Below, piece after piece: positions 53,427-63,191 of a stretch of 64,000 bases of DNA. The position numbers were made by a program, and so were the translations under genes. The stretch lies in NCBI GenBank assembly GCA_049649525.1, contig JBARZE010000053.1, positions 10,476-74,475 on the forward strand, given 5' to 3'. Within the stretch, counting starts at the first letter, position 1, and each line of letters starts with the position of its first letter. The notes beneath the pieces were generated by a model. The model was not told the origin of the DNA. It saw only the letters and a list, made by a program, of their open reading frames with translations, and searched no databases. The DNA comes from JAAURB01 sp049649525 (lineage in GTDB: Bacteria > Cyanobacteriota > Cyanobacteriia > Cyanobacteriales > Microcoleaceae).

Positions 53427-54677
53427 TTATTTTAATGAAACTTTTTTTAATCTTGCTGCTGGAATTTCTACTAAATAATAGGTGACAGCAGAAATAATAA
53501 TAGATAAAATAACGGTTGCTATCAGTTTATTAGAAAATGTTTCTAGGTTGTTTTCTCCTTGAACAATGGGCAAAATTTGTTGAATAACTGCCATGTGCCA
53601 AAGATAAATTCCATAGGATAAAATACCAATTATTTCTAAAATTCGTCCGGGCTTTTCAATACAGGCTTGCAAAGAAAGTTTTTGATTATAGTGAGAGTTA
53701 TTGTATTGTCCGTTAGATTCAAAAATATAGATAAAAAGAGCTGTCATTATTCCCGTCAAAACTGGCCAGATATAATAAGAAGTAATTGTTCTAAATAGGC
53801 TTTTATCCATTAAAGTATTCGGACGCGGAACATAATTCCAAACTTCTTCATGATAGCCATGATAAGCCGTTACTAAATAAAGGCTAAGCATTAAAACAAT
53901 AGCAATCCATTTCCAGTTTATTTTTGATACTTTAGCAGGCAAGGACTGATTTAAAGTTTGATTCTCTTGAGATTGCTTAATCTGAAAAAATGCATTGACC
54001 AAAAAACCACATAAAAATACATCTAAATTCATTAATAAAGCGGTATGTGCCGGCCATGTCAAGATGCCGAAAATGCGAATAATAGTTGTGAATAATATAA
54101 TTGCAAAAAAAGCAAAAAAGACTCGAAAGCGATTAATTAAAAAAGGCTTAAGCGCTGAATAAATGAAGGGTACAATTAGGTAAAATTGAACTTCTGTAGA
54201 TAAAGTCCAAAATGCACCATTAAAGTGATAAGTAGAGACATCAAATAAAGGAATTGGCCAAGTATAAGTAAAGGTACAAAGCCGTAAAAGTTCATCCCAA
54301 TTCTCTGGCTTTAATACTTCGGGATAAACAAAAACAGATTGAAATAAAATAACAAAATAATAGAGAGGAAAAATTCTTAATGCCCGATTAATAAAAAATT
54401 GAGTAACACCTTTAACTGTTGGGGTGTAACGTTGAGTGTAAAAGGCTTTACCCATTAAATAGCCAGATAAGGCAAAAAATACCCAAACCGCAACAATTCC
54501 ATCTCCGAGTAATAACCAGGTAAAATTATAGTCTTCATAAACAATCAGCGCTCGCGGCACAGTACAATGAAATAGCACCACAACTAAACAGGCTAATCCC
54601 CGCAATATGAGTAAAGGATCGGCTTGATTAGTGGTCCTTTTAATAGTGGTAGAATTGAGAGCAATTAAACGAGTCAT
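53427..54677 (-). CDS. Acyltransferase 3 (OafA/YrhL) family membrane protein
   Basis: A 416-aa protein with about ten membrane segments. Landmarks: LLILRGLACLVVVLFHC (conserved His in the first segment), VWVFFALSGYLMGKAFY, FINRALRIFPLYYFV and FWTLSTEVQFYLIVPFIY. It adds acyl groups to carbohydrates of the envelope or exopolysaccharide. It lies 63 bp upstream of cbiA on the same strand, with no functional link evident. Confidence 0.92.
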   Translation of the reverse strand: MTRLIALNSTTIKRTTNQADPLLILRGLACLVVVLFHCTVPRALIVYEDYNFTWLLLGDGIVAVWVFFALSGYLMGKAFYTQRYTPTVKGVTQFFINRALRIFPLYYFVILFQSVFVYPEVLKPENWDELLRLCTFTYTWPIPLFDVSTYHFNGAFWTLSTEVQFYLIVPFIYSALKPFLINRFRVFFAFFAIILFTTIIRIFGILTWPAHTALLMNLDVFLCGFLVNAFFQIKQSQENQTLNQSLPAKVSKINWKWIAIVLMLSLYLVTAYHGYHEEVWNYVPRPNTLMDKSLFRTITSYYIWPVLTGIMTALFIYIFESNGQYNNSHYNQKLSLQACIEKPGRILEIIGILSYGIYLWHMAVIQQILPIVQGENNLETFSNKLIATVILSIIISAVTYYLVEIPAARLKKVSLK

Positions 54678-55044
54678 TAATAGACTAAATGTAGAGGTAA
54701 AGTGAAAAGCAAAAATAACAATGGCTCATCGGATTCTCTCCAGTTTTAGCCACTGAAAAACAATGCTATAGGCTTACACTAAATTATAAATTTTGTCAAT
54801 ATTGAAGCGAAAACTGCTTCATAACACTTCTAGAGCCAGCGTCGTCGTTAAAGTAAATACTATGAGCAAACCCCAGTTGACTTTCACTGCGATCTGCTGA
54901 TTGGCCAGATAATCATTAAAAATGATGTAAAGATTCTAGATAGATTGGGTGTTGTTAAAGCAATGCGACATAACACAGTACAATAGAGAATTAGGAAAAC
55001 TTAATGATTTTCACAACTTGTCGTTAACCATTAAAGAGGTTACC
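54678..55044. other. 367-bp divergent region upstream of sat
   Basis: It holds promoters of the acyltransferase (minus) and sat (plus). A small hairpin, TGAAGC/GCTTCA, lies at 54803-54821. An in-frame extension of sat to 54949 exists but is not needed. No RNA gene is seen. Confidence 0.5.
55033..55039 (+). promoter_or_regulatory. Ribosome binding site for sat
   Basis: AAAGAGG, five bases before TTG 55045. It supports the short form of sat. Confidence 0.6.
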
Positions 55045-56217
55045 TTGAGTCAGCAGAAAGACGCAATCGCCCCACACGGTGGAACTCTGATTAATCGAAT
55101 TGCCACCCCAGAACATCGCTCCGAACTTCTCGAAAAAGCCGATACTCTCCCTAGAGTTCAACTTGATCAGCGTGCCCTGTCTGATTTAGAAATGATTGCC
55201 ATCGGTGGCTTTAGTCCTCTGACAGGTTTCATGGAACACGAAGACTACGAAACGGTTGTTACAAATATGCGCCTGAAAAATGGCTTACCGTGGTCTGTCC
55301 CCATCACCTTGTCTGTAACAGAGGAAGTGGCAACACCCTTAAAAGAAGGCAGCTTAGTTCGTTTAGATGCCCCGGATGGAGAGTTTGTCGGGGTGCTGGA
55401 ACTGACCCAGAAATATCAGTACGATAAAGCGCGTGAAGCTGAAAATGTCTATCGAACCACTGAAGACAAGCATCCAGGTGTAAAAGTGGTTTACGATCAA
55501 GGCGCAATTAACCTAGCTGGGCCCGTTTGGTTATTAGAGCGTAAAGGTCATCCTTTGTTCCCGGCTTACCAAATCGATCCAGCGGCTTCAAGAGCTTTAT
55601 TCCGTGAAAAAGGTTGGAAAACAATTGTTGGATTTCAAACCCGTAACCCCATTCACCGCGCTCACGAATACATTCAAAAGTGCGCCTTAGAAACAGTCGA
55701 TGGCTTATTCTTACATCCATTAGTCGGCGCAACAAAATCCGATGATATTCCAGCAGATGTGCGGATGCGCTGCTACGAAATTCTGATGGAAAACTATTAT
55801 CCAGAAGATCGGGTAATCTTAGCGATTAATCCCGCTGCAATGCGTTATGCTGGGCCTCGTGAAGCGATTTTCCATGCCCTAGTGCGGAAAAATTACGGCT
55901 GTACTCACTTTATTGTCGGTCGTGACCATGCGGGGGTGGGTGACTATTACGGCACTTATGACGCTCAACATATCTTCGAGGAATTTGAACCCGGAGAATT
56001 GGGTATCTCCCCGATGAAGTTTGAACACGCTTTCTATTGCACCCTCACAGGCGGCATGGCAACCAGCAAAACCAGCCCCAGTAAACCCGATCAACGGATT
56101 CATTTATCCGGGACTAAAGTTCGGGCGATGTTACGCGAAGGTAAAATGCCCCCGCCCGAGTTCTCTCGGCCAGAAGTCGCGTCAGAACTCGCTAAGGCAA
56201 TGCAAGCCAAAGACTAA
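55045..56217 (+). CDS. sat: Sulfate adenylyltransferase (ATP sulfurylase)
   Basis: A 390-aa homo-oligomeric ATP sulfurylase that forms APS from sulfate and ATP, the first step of sulfate assimilation. Motifs: GGFSPLTGFMEHEDYE, VGFQTRNPIHRAHEYIQKCA (QTRNPxHRAHE active site), GATKSDDIPADVR, CTHFIVGRDHAGVGDYYGTY and SGTKVRAMLREGKMPP. Start choice: TTG 55045 gives MSQQKDAIAPHGGTLINRIA, the usual cyanobacterial N-terminus, behind AAAGAGG; the longer ORF from 54949 adds 32 residues lacking similarity. Probably monocistronic. Confidence 0.95.
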   Translation: MSQQKDAIAPHGGTLINRIATPEHRSELLEKADTLPRVQLDQRALSDLEMIAIGGFSPLTGFMEHEDYETVVTNMRLKNGLPWSVPITLSVTEEVATPLKEGSLVRLDAPDGEFVGVLELTQKYQYDKAREAENVYRTTEDKHPGVKVVYDQGAINLAGPVWLLERKGHPLFPAYQIDPAASRALFREKGWKTIVGFQTRNPIHRAHEYIQKCALETVDGLFLHPLVGATKSDDIPADVRMRCYEILMENYYPEDRVILAINPAAMRYAGPREAIFHALVRKNYGCTHFIVGRDHAGVGDYYGTYDAQHIFEEFEPGELGISPMKFEHAFYCTLTGGMATSKTSPSKPDQRIHLSGTKVRAMLREGKMPPPEFSRPEVASELAKAMQAKD

Positions 56218-56565
56218 AATATTGCGGAAGACTGAACCTGTCGCGCTAAAATGGTCAGCCGCCTCCGTTCCCCCGCCGTTTTGAATTGAATCAGGGTGCA
56301 GCCGGGGTACGGGGACGGGATGATTCAGTTTTCACCCCCAGGCAATAATCTCTAAGCTCAGTCATATTTTAGAGATGATACAACACAATAAGAGTCTCAA
56401 CTTTTAGGAAAAAATTGATTAAATATCGTTAGAATTGATCAGTTACAAGTTTTGATCTCAATCGCTGATTGAGGCGGCCGGAACAAAAACGTAGAACCAA
56501 CGACAATTTAACAGATACCAGATTAACAGCAGTGAGAATAAGGGGACGAAGTCAGGGATAAGGGC
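56218..56565. other. 348-bp intergenic region downstream of sat
   Basis: It holds a probable terminator (56286-56332) with a GC-rich loop and then AT-rich DNA leading to the caspase-like gene. No ORF or RNA gene is seen. Confidence 0.6.
56286..56332 (+). terminator. Possible sat terminator
   Basis: The arms TTGAATCA (56286-56293) and TGATTCAG (56321-56328) pair with one G-U and are followed by TTTT. The loop is long and GC-rich. Confidence 0.35.
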
Positions 56566-58935
56566 ATGGGATTAAAGCGACGAACATTTCTGAAACAAAC
56601 CAGTTTAATTCTAGCCGCACTCGGCTTGAGTGAATCAGTATGGTGGCAAGCCAGCGATCGCTATTACCAAGCTCTGGCTGCACCCACAAACCGTAAACTC
56701 GCATTATTGGTCGGAATTAATCAATATCCGAAAAAAAGCGGTGAATTTGAGCCGTTGCAGGGCTGTGTTACAGATGTCGAATTACAAAAAGAATTACTCA
56801 TTCATCGGTTTGGTTTTCAACCCCAAGATATTCTGACCCTGACTGACGAGCAAGCAACCCGCGAAGCAATCGAATCAGCGTTTCTATCTCATTTAGTCGC
56901 ACAAGCCAGTGCAGATGATGTTGTGGTTTTTCATTTTAGCGGCTATGGCTGTTATTTACCTCGCCTCACCTCCCACACAGAAAAAGCATCCGTCCAATCT
57001 GCCTTAGTTCCCGTAGACGGCACCTCATCGCGTCAGGATACCGCCTCAATTAATAATGTTTCAGAAGATACTCTGTGGCTATTGCTGCGATCGCTATCGA
57101 CTCCTAATATCATTACAATCCTCGATACTAGCTACAACTATTCAGGGAAAAATCAACAAGGAATTTTGCGGATTCGTTCCAGCGATGCCCCCACAGCCCA
57201 TCAACTCAATGATGCTGCTTTGGCTGTTCAAACGCAACTGTTAGAACAACTCAATTTTAAGATCGAACAACTCCAATCTCGTCGCCCGAATCAACTTCCG
57301 GGCATGGTATTAACAGCAGCCAAACCCGATCAAATGGCGACTGAAATCACTCGGGAAGGATATAGTGCCGGACTATTTACTTATGGGCTGACTCAATCTC
57401 TCTGGGCTACTCGCTCCCAAGCCAGCTTAAAAACCTATTTTACTCAAGTTGCGGGGCAGGTTGAAAAAGTGATGGGAACCAATCAACAGCCCCGATTGTA
57501 TCAACCCGTCCAACCCCCCAAACAGGATAAGAACCCGGTTGCCATCGAGCCAATTAATCCCCTGACTTTAAATTCTCCTGCGGCTGTCGGTTTAGTTCAA
57601 AAAATTGAAGACAATGGCAATGTCAAAATCTTGCTGACTGGGTTATCAGAAGCGATTTTAGAATGTTTTGAACCGGATTCTCTATTAACGATTTTACCGA
57701 ATTCAGAAGCTCCCACCCCAGCCTATTTGCCTCAACTCTCCATTCAATCTCGCAATGGGTTAATCGCAAAAGCAACAGTTCGTAGCACCGGAAATCAAGC
57801 CGCACAAATTCCTTTACTTGAAATCGGACAGCAGGTTGTAGAAGCGATTCGAGTCTTACCTGAAGAAATTGATTTGAAAGTTGCCATTGACCCTAGCCTG
57901 TCGCGCATTGAACGAGTCGATGCGACCAGTGCTTTCTCTGGAATTGCGAATGTCTCGATTGTTAAGAGTGAACATTCAGCCGACTATTTATTAAGCCGTG
58001 TCCGAGAGACAACGATTGCCCAAAGCCCCACTGCTCCCCTGACTGCAATGGTTCAAGGTCATTATGGTTTATTTTCCCTCGGACAAGCGCTACTCCCACA
58101 CAGCGCCGGAGAAGGGGGAGAAGCGGTAAAAGTGGCTGTGCAGCGACTGATTCCTCAACTAGAAACACGACTCGCAGCCAAGCTACTCAGCCTGACGCTA
58201 AATGATGCCTCCACTCTGCTGCAAGCTAAAACAACATTAGCTCAACTCACTCCTCAGTCCCAAGCTTTAATCCTGCGACAAACTCCAACCCGCCCAGCTC
58301 CGCAACAGTTTAGTTTACTCGCAAATGGGGCAGCCAATCCTAAAAAAGCCCAGAAATCCTCTTCAGCTCCCTCTCAATTTTCCCCTAAATCTGTACAAGG
58401 GATGATTACGATTGCAGCGGGTAACCGTATTCAATATCAATTACAAAATAACGGTGATTTACCCATTTATTTTCTCTGGTTTCGCTTTGATAGTCAGGGA
58501 CAAGCTTATATTTTTAATCCCATGATCAATCCTCAATCTGATAGCGACAGTTCAGATGTTCGTCCTCAACAAAAACGAGTCCCGGTGGGTAAAATTTTAA
58601 GTCTACCGACTGCTAATGTGTACGATAGCTCTGTCTCTGGTGAGATGACGGGTGAACTGTTACAAGGCCCGCCGGGGTTAATTGAGAGCTATATTATTTT
58701 GAGCCACACCCCGTTTACCCAAACGATTGAAGCGCTGCAACAAGACACTCAACTCAGTAGTCGTCCAGCTCAATTAATCTCTTTATCTAACCCATTACCT
58801 GTAGCTGAAGCTGTATTGAAAGACTTGAGTACTGCCAGTCAGCTTGGTGTTGAACGGGCTCGGATATCTACAGAAAATTTAGCTTTAGATGTTAATGCTT
58901 GGGCTGGATTTAGCTTTATTTATCGAGTGGTTTAA
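56566..58935 (+). CDS. Tat-exported caspase-fold protein lacking the catalytic dyad, with DUF4384-like C-terminus
   Basis: A 789-aa protein. The N-terminus (RRTFLKQTSLILAALGLS) is a twin-arginine signal. Residues about 44-310 are a caspase/metacaspase p20-like fold (LALLVGINQYPKKSGEFEPL, LQGCVTDVELQKELL, DVVVFHFSGYG). The position of the catalytic His is Tyr127 (FSGYG instead of SGHG) and the Cys position is Ser189 (LDTSYNYSG instead of LDxCHSG). Such YS variants are known among cyanobacterial caspase homologues and are expected to be inactive. The C-terminal part from about 625 (YQLQNNGDLPIYFLWFRFDS) resembles DUF4384. It probably works in the periplasm as a binding or regulatory protein. 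Confidence 0.88.
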   Translation: MGLKRRTFLKQTSLILAALGLSESVWWQASDRYYQALAAPTNRKLALLVGINQYPKKSGEFEPLQGCVTDVELQKELLIHRFGFQPQDILTLTDEQATREAIESAFLSHLVAQASADDVVVFHFSGYGCYLPRLTSHTEKASVQSALVPVDGTSSRQDTASINNVSEDTLWLLLRSLSTPNIITILDTSYNYSGKNQQGILRIRSSDAPTAHQLNDAALAVQTQLLEQLNFKIEQLQSRRPNQLPGMVLTAAKPDQMATEITREGYSAGLFTYGLTQSLWATRSQASLKTYFTQVAGQVEKVMGTNQQPRLYQPVQPPKQDKNPVAIEPINPLTLNSPAAVGLVQKIEDNGNVKILLTGLSEAILECFEPDSLLTILPNSEAPTPAYLPQLSIQSRNGLIAKATVRSTGNQAAQIPLLEIGQQVVEAIRVLPEEIDLKVAIDPSLSRIERVDATSAFSGIANVSIVKSEHSADYLLSRVRETTIAQSPTAPLTAMVQGHYGLFSLGQALLPHSAGEGGEAVKVAVQRLIPQLETRLAAKLLSLTLNDASTLLQAKTTLAQLTPQSQALILRQTPTRPAPQQFSLLANGAANPKKAQKSSSAPSQFSPKSVQGMITIAAGNRIQYQLQNNGDLPIYFLWFRFDSQGQAYIFNPMINPQSDSDSSDVRPQQKRVPVGKILSLPTANVYDSSVSGEMTGELLQGPPGLIESYIILSHTPFTQTIEALQQDTQLSSRPAQLISLSNPLPVAEAVLKDLSTASQLGVERARISTENLALDVNAWAGFSFIYRVV

Positions 58936-59855
58936 TTTCTCTGAGATTGAGGATCGAGGGCATCTCGTAAACCATCCCCGATATAGTTAATACAAAGTAC
59001 TGTTAAGAAAATAGCTAAACCGGGAAATAATGCTGTATGGGGTGCTGTTTCTAAATAGTTTTGAGCATCATACAGCATTCGTCCCCAAGTAGGAATATCA
59101 GGGGGAAATCCTAACCCTAAAAAGCTTAAGGTAGACTCGGTGATAATCGCGTTTCCTACTGCTAAAGTTGCCGCGACAATAATCGGACTGAGAACATTGG
59201 GTAAGATATGAACCCAAATTAAACGTTGCGGTTTGGCCCCAATTGAACGGGCAGCCATGACAAAATCCATTTCTCGGGTACTTAAGAAACTGGCACGGAC
59301 TAAGCGGGCAACCGACATCCAATTTAAGCTACCAACAACAATTACAATTAATAAGAAAATCCCAATTTCTGGCCCGACTAATGCTTTCATCGGTTCTCGG
59401 AATAGATAAATTATTAACAATAATAAAGGCAGTTGAGGGAGTGAAATAAATAAATCAGTGAACCGCATTAATATCCCGTCTAAAATACCGCCATAAAAGC
59501 CTGATATGGACCCAATTAATGTTCCTAAAATAATCGCTACAATCATCGCAGCAATGCCAACTGTTAGAGATATTCGTCCCCCGAATAAGATTCTAGCTAA
59601 TTGATCTTGTCCTAAATCATTTGTACCTAGAGGATGTTGAAAATTGGGAGAAACCAGACTATTACTAAAGTCAATTTTATCAAAAGGCGCGGTATAAATT
59701 AACGGCCCAATAATTACAGCTAGGGTAATTAAGCTTAAGATAATAGTGGCGATAACGGCTAGTTTATCTCGACGAAACTGTTGCCAAGTGATTGATAAAA
59801 GTGAACGGTTTTTTTGATGAGATTGATGATTTGTTAATGCAGTATTTTTAGACAT
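58932..59855 (-). CDS. Peptide/nickel-type ABC transporter permease (OppC/DppC)
   Basis: A 307-aa permease with six hydrophobic segments. An N-terminal OppC-type segment (LAVIATIILSLITLAVIIGP) precedes HPLGTNDLGQDQLARILFGG, typical of the family, and the EAA-type loop around AARSIGAKPQRLIWVHILPN. It imports or exports peptides or similar substrates with the OppB-like partner 21 bp upstream. No substrate-binding protein or ATPase gene is in this window. Its 3' end overlaps the convergent caspase-like gene by 4 bp. Confidence 0.93.
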   Translation of the reverse strand: MSKNTALTNHQSHQKNRSLLSITWQQFRRDKLAVIATIILSLITLAVIIGPLIYTAPFDKIDFSNSLVSPNFQHPLGTNDLGQDQLARILFGGRISLTVGIAAMIVAIILGTLIGSISGFYGGILDGILMRFTDLFISLPQLPLLLLIIYLFREPMKALVGPEIGIFLLIVIVVGSLNWMSVARLVRASFLSTREMDFVMAARSIGAKPQRLIWVHILPNVLSPIIVAATLAVGNAIITESTLSFLGLGFPPDIPTWGRMLYDAQNYLETAPHTALFPGLAIFLTVLCINYIGDGLRDALDPQSQRN

Positions 59856-59876
59856 AGAGTTTAATATTTAGATCAA

Positions 59877-60836
59877 TTATTTATATTGAACGCGGGGATC
59901 TAAAATACCATAGAGTACATCTGCAACTAAGTTGAAAATGACGACTAAAATAGCATAAGTGAATGTAATTGCCATCACAACTGGAGTATCGCTGCGGTAA
60001 ATTGATTCGATAAGTAATGCGCCTATTCCGGGAATGCGAAAGATTTGTTCGGTAATCAGTGCGCCTGTGAATAAACTGGGAATATCTAATGCAATTAAAG
60101 TGACGACAGGAATTAAAGCATTGCGGAGAATATGCTCAATAATTACGGTGAATTGAGATAGTCCTTTAGCATAAGCAGTCCGAACATAATCTTGATTGAG
60201 TTGCTCTAATACAGAAGAACGAATAAATCGCATTAATACAGCAGTTTGAAATAAGACGAGAACACTTATCGGCATAATGGATTGCTTGATTTGTTCAATC
60301 AAAGTCTGCCAATTTGTTACTTGTAATGTGCTATTATAAATAAAGGGAAACCAGTTTAATTTAACGCTGAAAATAATAATAAAGAGTAATCCTGTAAAAA
60401 AAGGAGGTAAAGAAAATCCGAGGAATGTGAATGTTGTTGCAATTTGATCTAAAATAGAATAGCGTTTAATCGCAGATAAAATCCCTAACGGAAAAGCAAT
60501 GAATAAAGCGATTAGATAAGCGCTTCCCGCAATCAATAAAGTCGTTGGTAAGCGTTGAGCAATTAACTGATTGACCGGACTGCGGCTCGTAAAAGAATAT
60601 CCCATATCCCCTTGTAAAAAAGCCCAAAACCACTTAATATATCTTACAGGAATCGGTTGATCTAAACCCAGTGAGCGGCGAATATTTTCCCGGACTTCTG
60701 CCGTAATTGAAGGATTTGTGGCGAATTCTCCCATCGGGTCACCCGGAGCGAGTGCTAAAATAAGAAAGACAACAATACTAATTGCAATTAAGGTCGGGAT
60801 AGCTGTCAGAATACGATTAAAAATATATCGATTCAT
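59877..60836 (-). CDS. Peptide/nickel-type ABC transporter permease (OppB/DppB)
   Basis: A 319-aa permease. The start RYIFNRILTAIPTLIAISIV and the motif LGLDQPIPVRYIKWFWAFLQ GD-type region are typical of OppB/DppB; the EAA loop is AYAKGLSQFTVIIEHILRNA. The end LVADVLYGILDPRVQYK matches the family C-terminus. It is 14 bp downstream of the LRR lipoprotein gene, a tight spacing that suggests one transcript. Confidence 0.93.
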   Translation of the reverse strand: MNRYIFNRILTAIPTLIAISIVVFLILALAPGDPMGEFATNPSITAEVRENIRRSLGLDQPIPVRYIKWFWAFLQGDMGYSFTSRSPVNQLIAQRLPTTLLIAGSAYLIALFIAFPLGILSAIKRYSILDQIATTFTFLGFSLPPFFTGLLFIIIFSVKLNWFPFIYNSTLQVTNWQTLIEQIKQSIMPISVLVLFQTAVLMRFIRSSVLEQLNQDYVRTAYAKGLSQFTVIIEHILRNALIPVVTLIALDIPSLFTGALITEQIFRIPGIGALLIESIYRSDTPVVMAITFTYAILVVIFNLVADVLYGILDPRVQYK

Positions 60837-60850
60837 TTCATTTTAACACA

Positions 60851-62242
60851 CTAAAATTGACAAACTGAATCCGGTTCAATTGGACAAATTTTGTTCTCAA
60901 TGGGGTTATCTTGTAATCCGAGATAAGATAAATTTTCTAAAGCCGAAAGGGATTCAATATTTTCAATCTGATTATTCCATAAATTGAGTTCAGTCAGCAG
61001 TGTCAATTCAGCCAGAGGTTCAACATCTGTAATTTGATTATCTCCTAAATATAAAACTGTCAAATTTTCAAGATTTGATATCGGTTCAATATCGCTAATT
61101 TTATTTTTTTCAAGTCCGAGCAGAGTTAATTTATTTAATTCAGATAAAGGCTTTATATCACTAATTTGATTATTAATTAAATTTAGGTCATCTGTTAAGT
61201 TGATCAATTCAGCTATCGGTTTGATATCACTAATTTGATTACTTCTTAAGTTGAGGACTTGTAAATTAATCAGAGAGGATAACGGCTTAATCTCTGCAAT
61301 TTGATTATCACTTAACTGCAACTTCGTTAAAGTTGTTAGATTAGAAAGAGAACTTAAGTTATTAATTTGATTTCCATCTAAGCTAAGCTGAGTTAAATTT
61401 GACAAATCACTGAGCGGTGTTAAGTCAGTAATCTTATTTTCACGTAATTCTAAATGAGTTAGATTCGGTAAATTTGACAGTATCGTTAAATCATTAATAT
61501 CATTACGACTAATATTCAACTTTGTTAAATTCACCAAGTTAGCCAGAGGAGTCAGATCTCGAGTTTGATTATCACTCAGACTCAGAATTGTTAAATTATC
61601 TAAATTAGCGAGTGGATTAATTTGATTAACTTGATTATTATCTAGGCTTAATTGATTCAAATTAATTAGATTAGTGAGAGATTCAATCGCTCTAATTTGG
61701 TTATCGTGAAGAATAAGAACAGTTAAATTGGTTAAAGAAACGAGCGGGGTAATATCTTCAACTAAATTATCACTCACATTAAGTTCATTCAGTTGAGTTA
61801 AACCCGACAAAGGAATTAAACTATTAATCTGATTATTACTGAGATCGAGTCGAGTCAAATTCGGCAATGTCACAAGCGGAGTAATATCTTTAAGCTCAGC
61901 ACCGCTTAAATCCAGTTGAGTCTGGCTTGAAAGTTCATCTGCTGCTAATAAACAATCTGTTACCCCAGCTTTTTGTAATAAAATTTCAACTGTTTGTTGA
62001 GTCTCTTCAATCAGATTATCCTTATTCAAACACCAATCTGTAAAAGTGCGATAATCTGATGGAGACAAAGGAGGTGGAGACGGCTCTAACCCCTGAGGCT
62101 CTGCTACAGGAGAAGATTCGGGCAGTAAAGAGCGAAGTTGTTGAAACCGTTCTTCTACTTCCCCACAGCCACTGAGTCCTGTAAAAAGAATCAGTATTAT
62201 CCATAAACGAAATTTGTGTTTAATAGGATGTGGTTTATACAT
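60851..62242 (-). CDS. Leucine-rich repeat lipoprotein
   Basis: A 463-aa predicted lipoprotein. The N-terminus ends in a lipobox (LSGC, Cys about residue 26), followed by a Pro-rich linker. From about 105 to 455 there are some 15 LRRs of 22 aa of the internalin type, consensus LTxLxLSDNQIxDIxPLSNLxN. A C-terminal cap holds a pair of Cys (KICPIEPDSVC). It would be attached to the membrane, facing the periplasm or surface, and act as a binding protein. It leads the operon with the two permeases, an unusual pairing. Confidence 0.92.
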   Translation of the reverse strand: MYKPHPIKHKFRLWIILILFTGLSGCGEVEERFQQLRSLLPESSPVAEPQGLEPSPPPLSPSDYRTFTDWCLNKDNLIEETQQTVEILLQKAGVTDCLLAADELSSQTQLDLSGAELKDITPLVTLPNLTRLDLSNNQINSLIPLSGLTQLNELNVSDNLVEDITPLVSLTNLTVLILHDNQIRAIESLTNLINLNQLSLDNNQVNQINPLANLDNLTILSLSDNQTRDLTPLANLVNLTKLNISRNDINDLTILSNLPNLTHLELRENKITDLTPLSDLSNLTQLSLDGNQINNLSSLSNLTTLTKLQLSDNQIAEIKPLSSLINLQVLNLRSNQISDIKPIAELINLTDDLNLINNQISDIKPLSELNKLTLLGLEKNKISDIEPISNLENLTVLYLGDNQITDVEPLAELTLLTELNLWNNQIENIESLSALENLSYLGLQDNPIENKICPIEPDSVCQF

Positions 62243-62243
62243 G

Positions 62244-62278
62244 GTTACTCGTTATTGGTTATTCGTTACTGGTCATTA
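62244..62278. repeat. Heptamer tandem repeat (GTTATTC-like)
   Basis: Five degenerate 7-bp units: GTTACTC, GTTATTG, GTTATTC, GTTACTG and GTCATTA. It begins at the start codon side of the LRR lipoprotein gene, within its upstream region. Confidence 0.8.
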
Positions 62279-62445
62279 TTTGCGGGCTATACTCGCCGGT
62301 TGATGATTAACACCCCACTTTGAAATTTAGATGAATAATAACCAATGACTGACGATTAATGACAATTAACGTATCCCCATTCCCCTATTGACTCGGTGGA
62401 GGAAGTGCTTTTCGAGTCAGACACTTCCCCCAATCAAAAGATTAG

Positions 62446-63183
62446 CTAATTTTTCAGATTTTCTAAGCCTTCAGTCACTTTAGCTGACTCAATGCGATCG
62501 CCGGGTTGAATTCGATCGATCACATCCATACCATCGGTGACATAGCCAAAAACAGCATAATTACCATCAAGAAATGGTAAATCGGCTAAAGCAAAATAGA
62601 ACTGAGAAGAAGCTGAGTCGGGTAAACGAGAACGAGCCATTGCCACAGCACCACGAGTGTGTTGTAAAGTCGGTTGAGCGCGGATACCTTGAGCATCAAA
62701 TGTTTGACTGTAAACGGGTTCAGTGGCGTTTTCCGGCTGAATTTCTAAGGGAATATACCGTTCTTGTCCATTAGTGGGATCGCTATATCCTCCAGTTCCC
62801 AGTTGAGACATTGGGACTTGAGCATTTTTGCTTTGAGGATCGCCCCCTTGAACGACAAAAGGCTGAGGTTCACGCACAACTCTGTGAAAAGCAATGTCGT
62901 CATATACCCCTTTATTCACCAGTTCGACAAAATTACCTGCAGTAATGGGAGCCTTCGTACCGTCTACTTCAATCGTAATTGCAGAGCCGTTTACCTGCAT
63001 CACAACAGTCGCCATTCCCTCTAGTCGGGGTAAATTGCTGGTATCGACATTGCTACTGATATTAGGAGCTACCCCCCCATCAGTCGAACTAGCACCGGAC
63101 TGAGTGGTGCTGCAGCCGCCTAAGCATAACGTTGTGATTAAAAACAGGAATATCAATCCCTGTCGAATATTAATGTGCTTCAT
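62446..63183 (-). CDS. Cyclophilin-type peptidyl-prolyl isomerase lipoprotein
   Basis: A 245-aa lipoprotein with a lipobox (LGGCSTTQ, Cys about residue 24) and a cyclophilin domain from about 55. Motifs: ITAGNFVELVNKGVYDDIAF, FVVQGGDPQSKNAQ, RGAVAMARSRLPDSASSQFY and VFGYVTDGMDVIDRIQPGDR. The Gln and Phe active-site residues are present (QFYFALADLPFLDGNYAVFG). It assists folding at the outer side of the membrane. Ycf4 lies 8 bp upstream on the same strand, but its function is separate. Confidence 0.93.
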   Translation of the reverse strand: MKHINIRQGLIFLFLITTLCLGGCSTTQSGASSTDGGVAPNISSNVDTSNLPRLEGMATVVMQVNGSAITIEVDGTKAPITAGNFVELVNKGVYDDIAFHRVVREPQPFVVQGGDPQSKNAQVPMSQLGTGGYSDPTNGQERYIPLEIQPENATEPVYSQTFDAQGIRAQPTLQHTRGAVAMARSRLPDSASSQFYFALADLPFLDGNYAVFGYVTDGMDVIDRIQPGDRIESAKVTEGLENLKN

Positions 63184-63191
63184 AAGGGATG

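Noticed and set aside
54949..55044. N-terminal extension of sat
   Set aside because: The extra 32 residues lack family similarity, and the TTG at 55045 has a ribosome binding site and gives the usual N-terminus.
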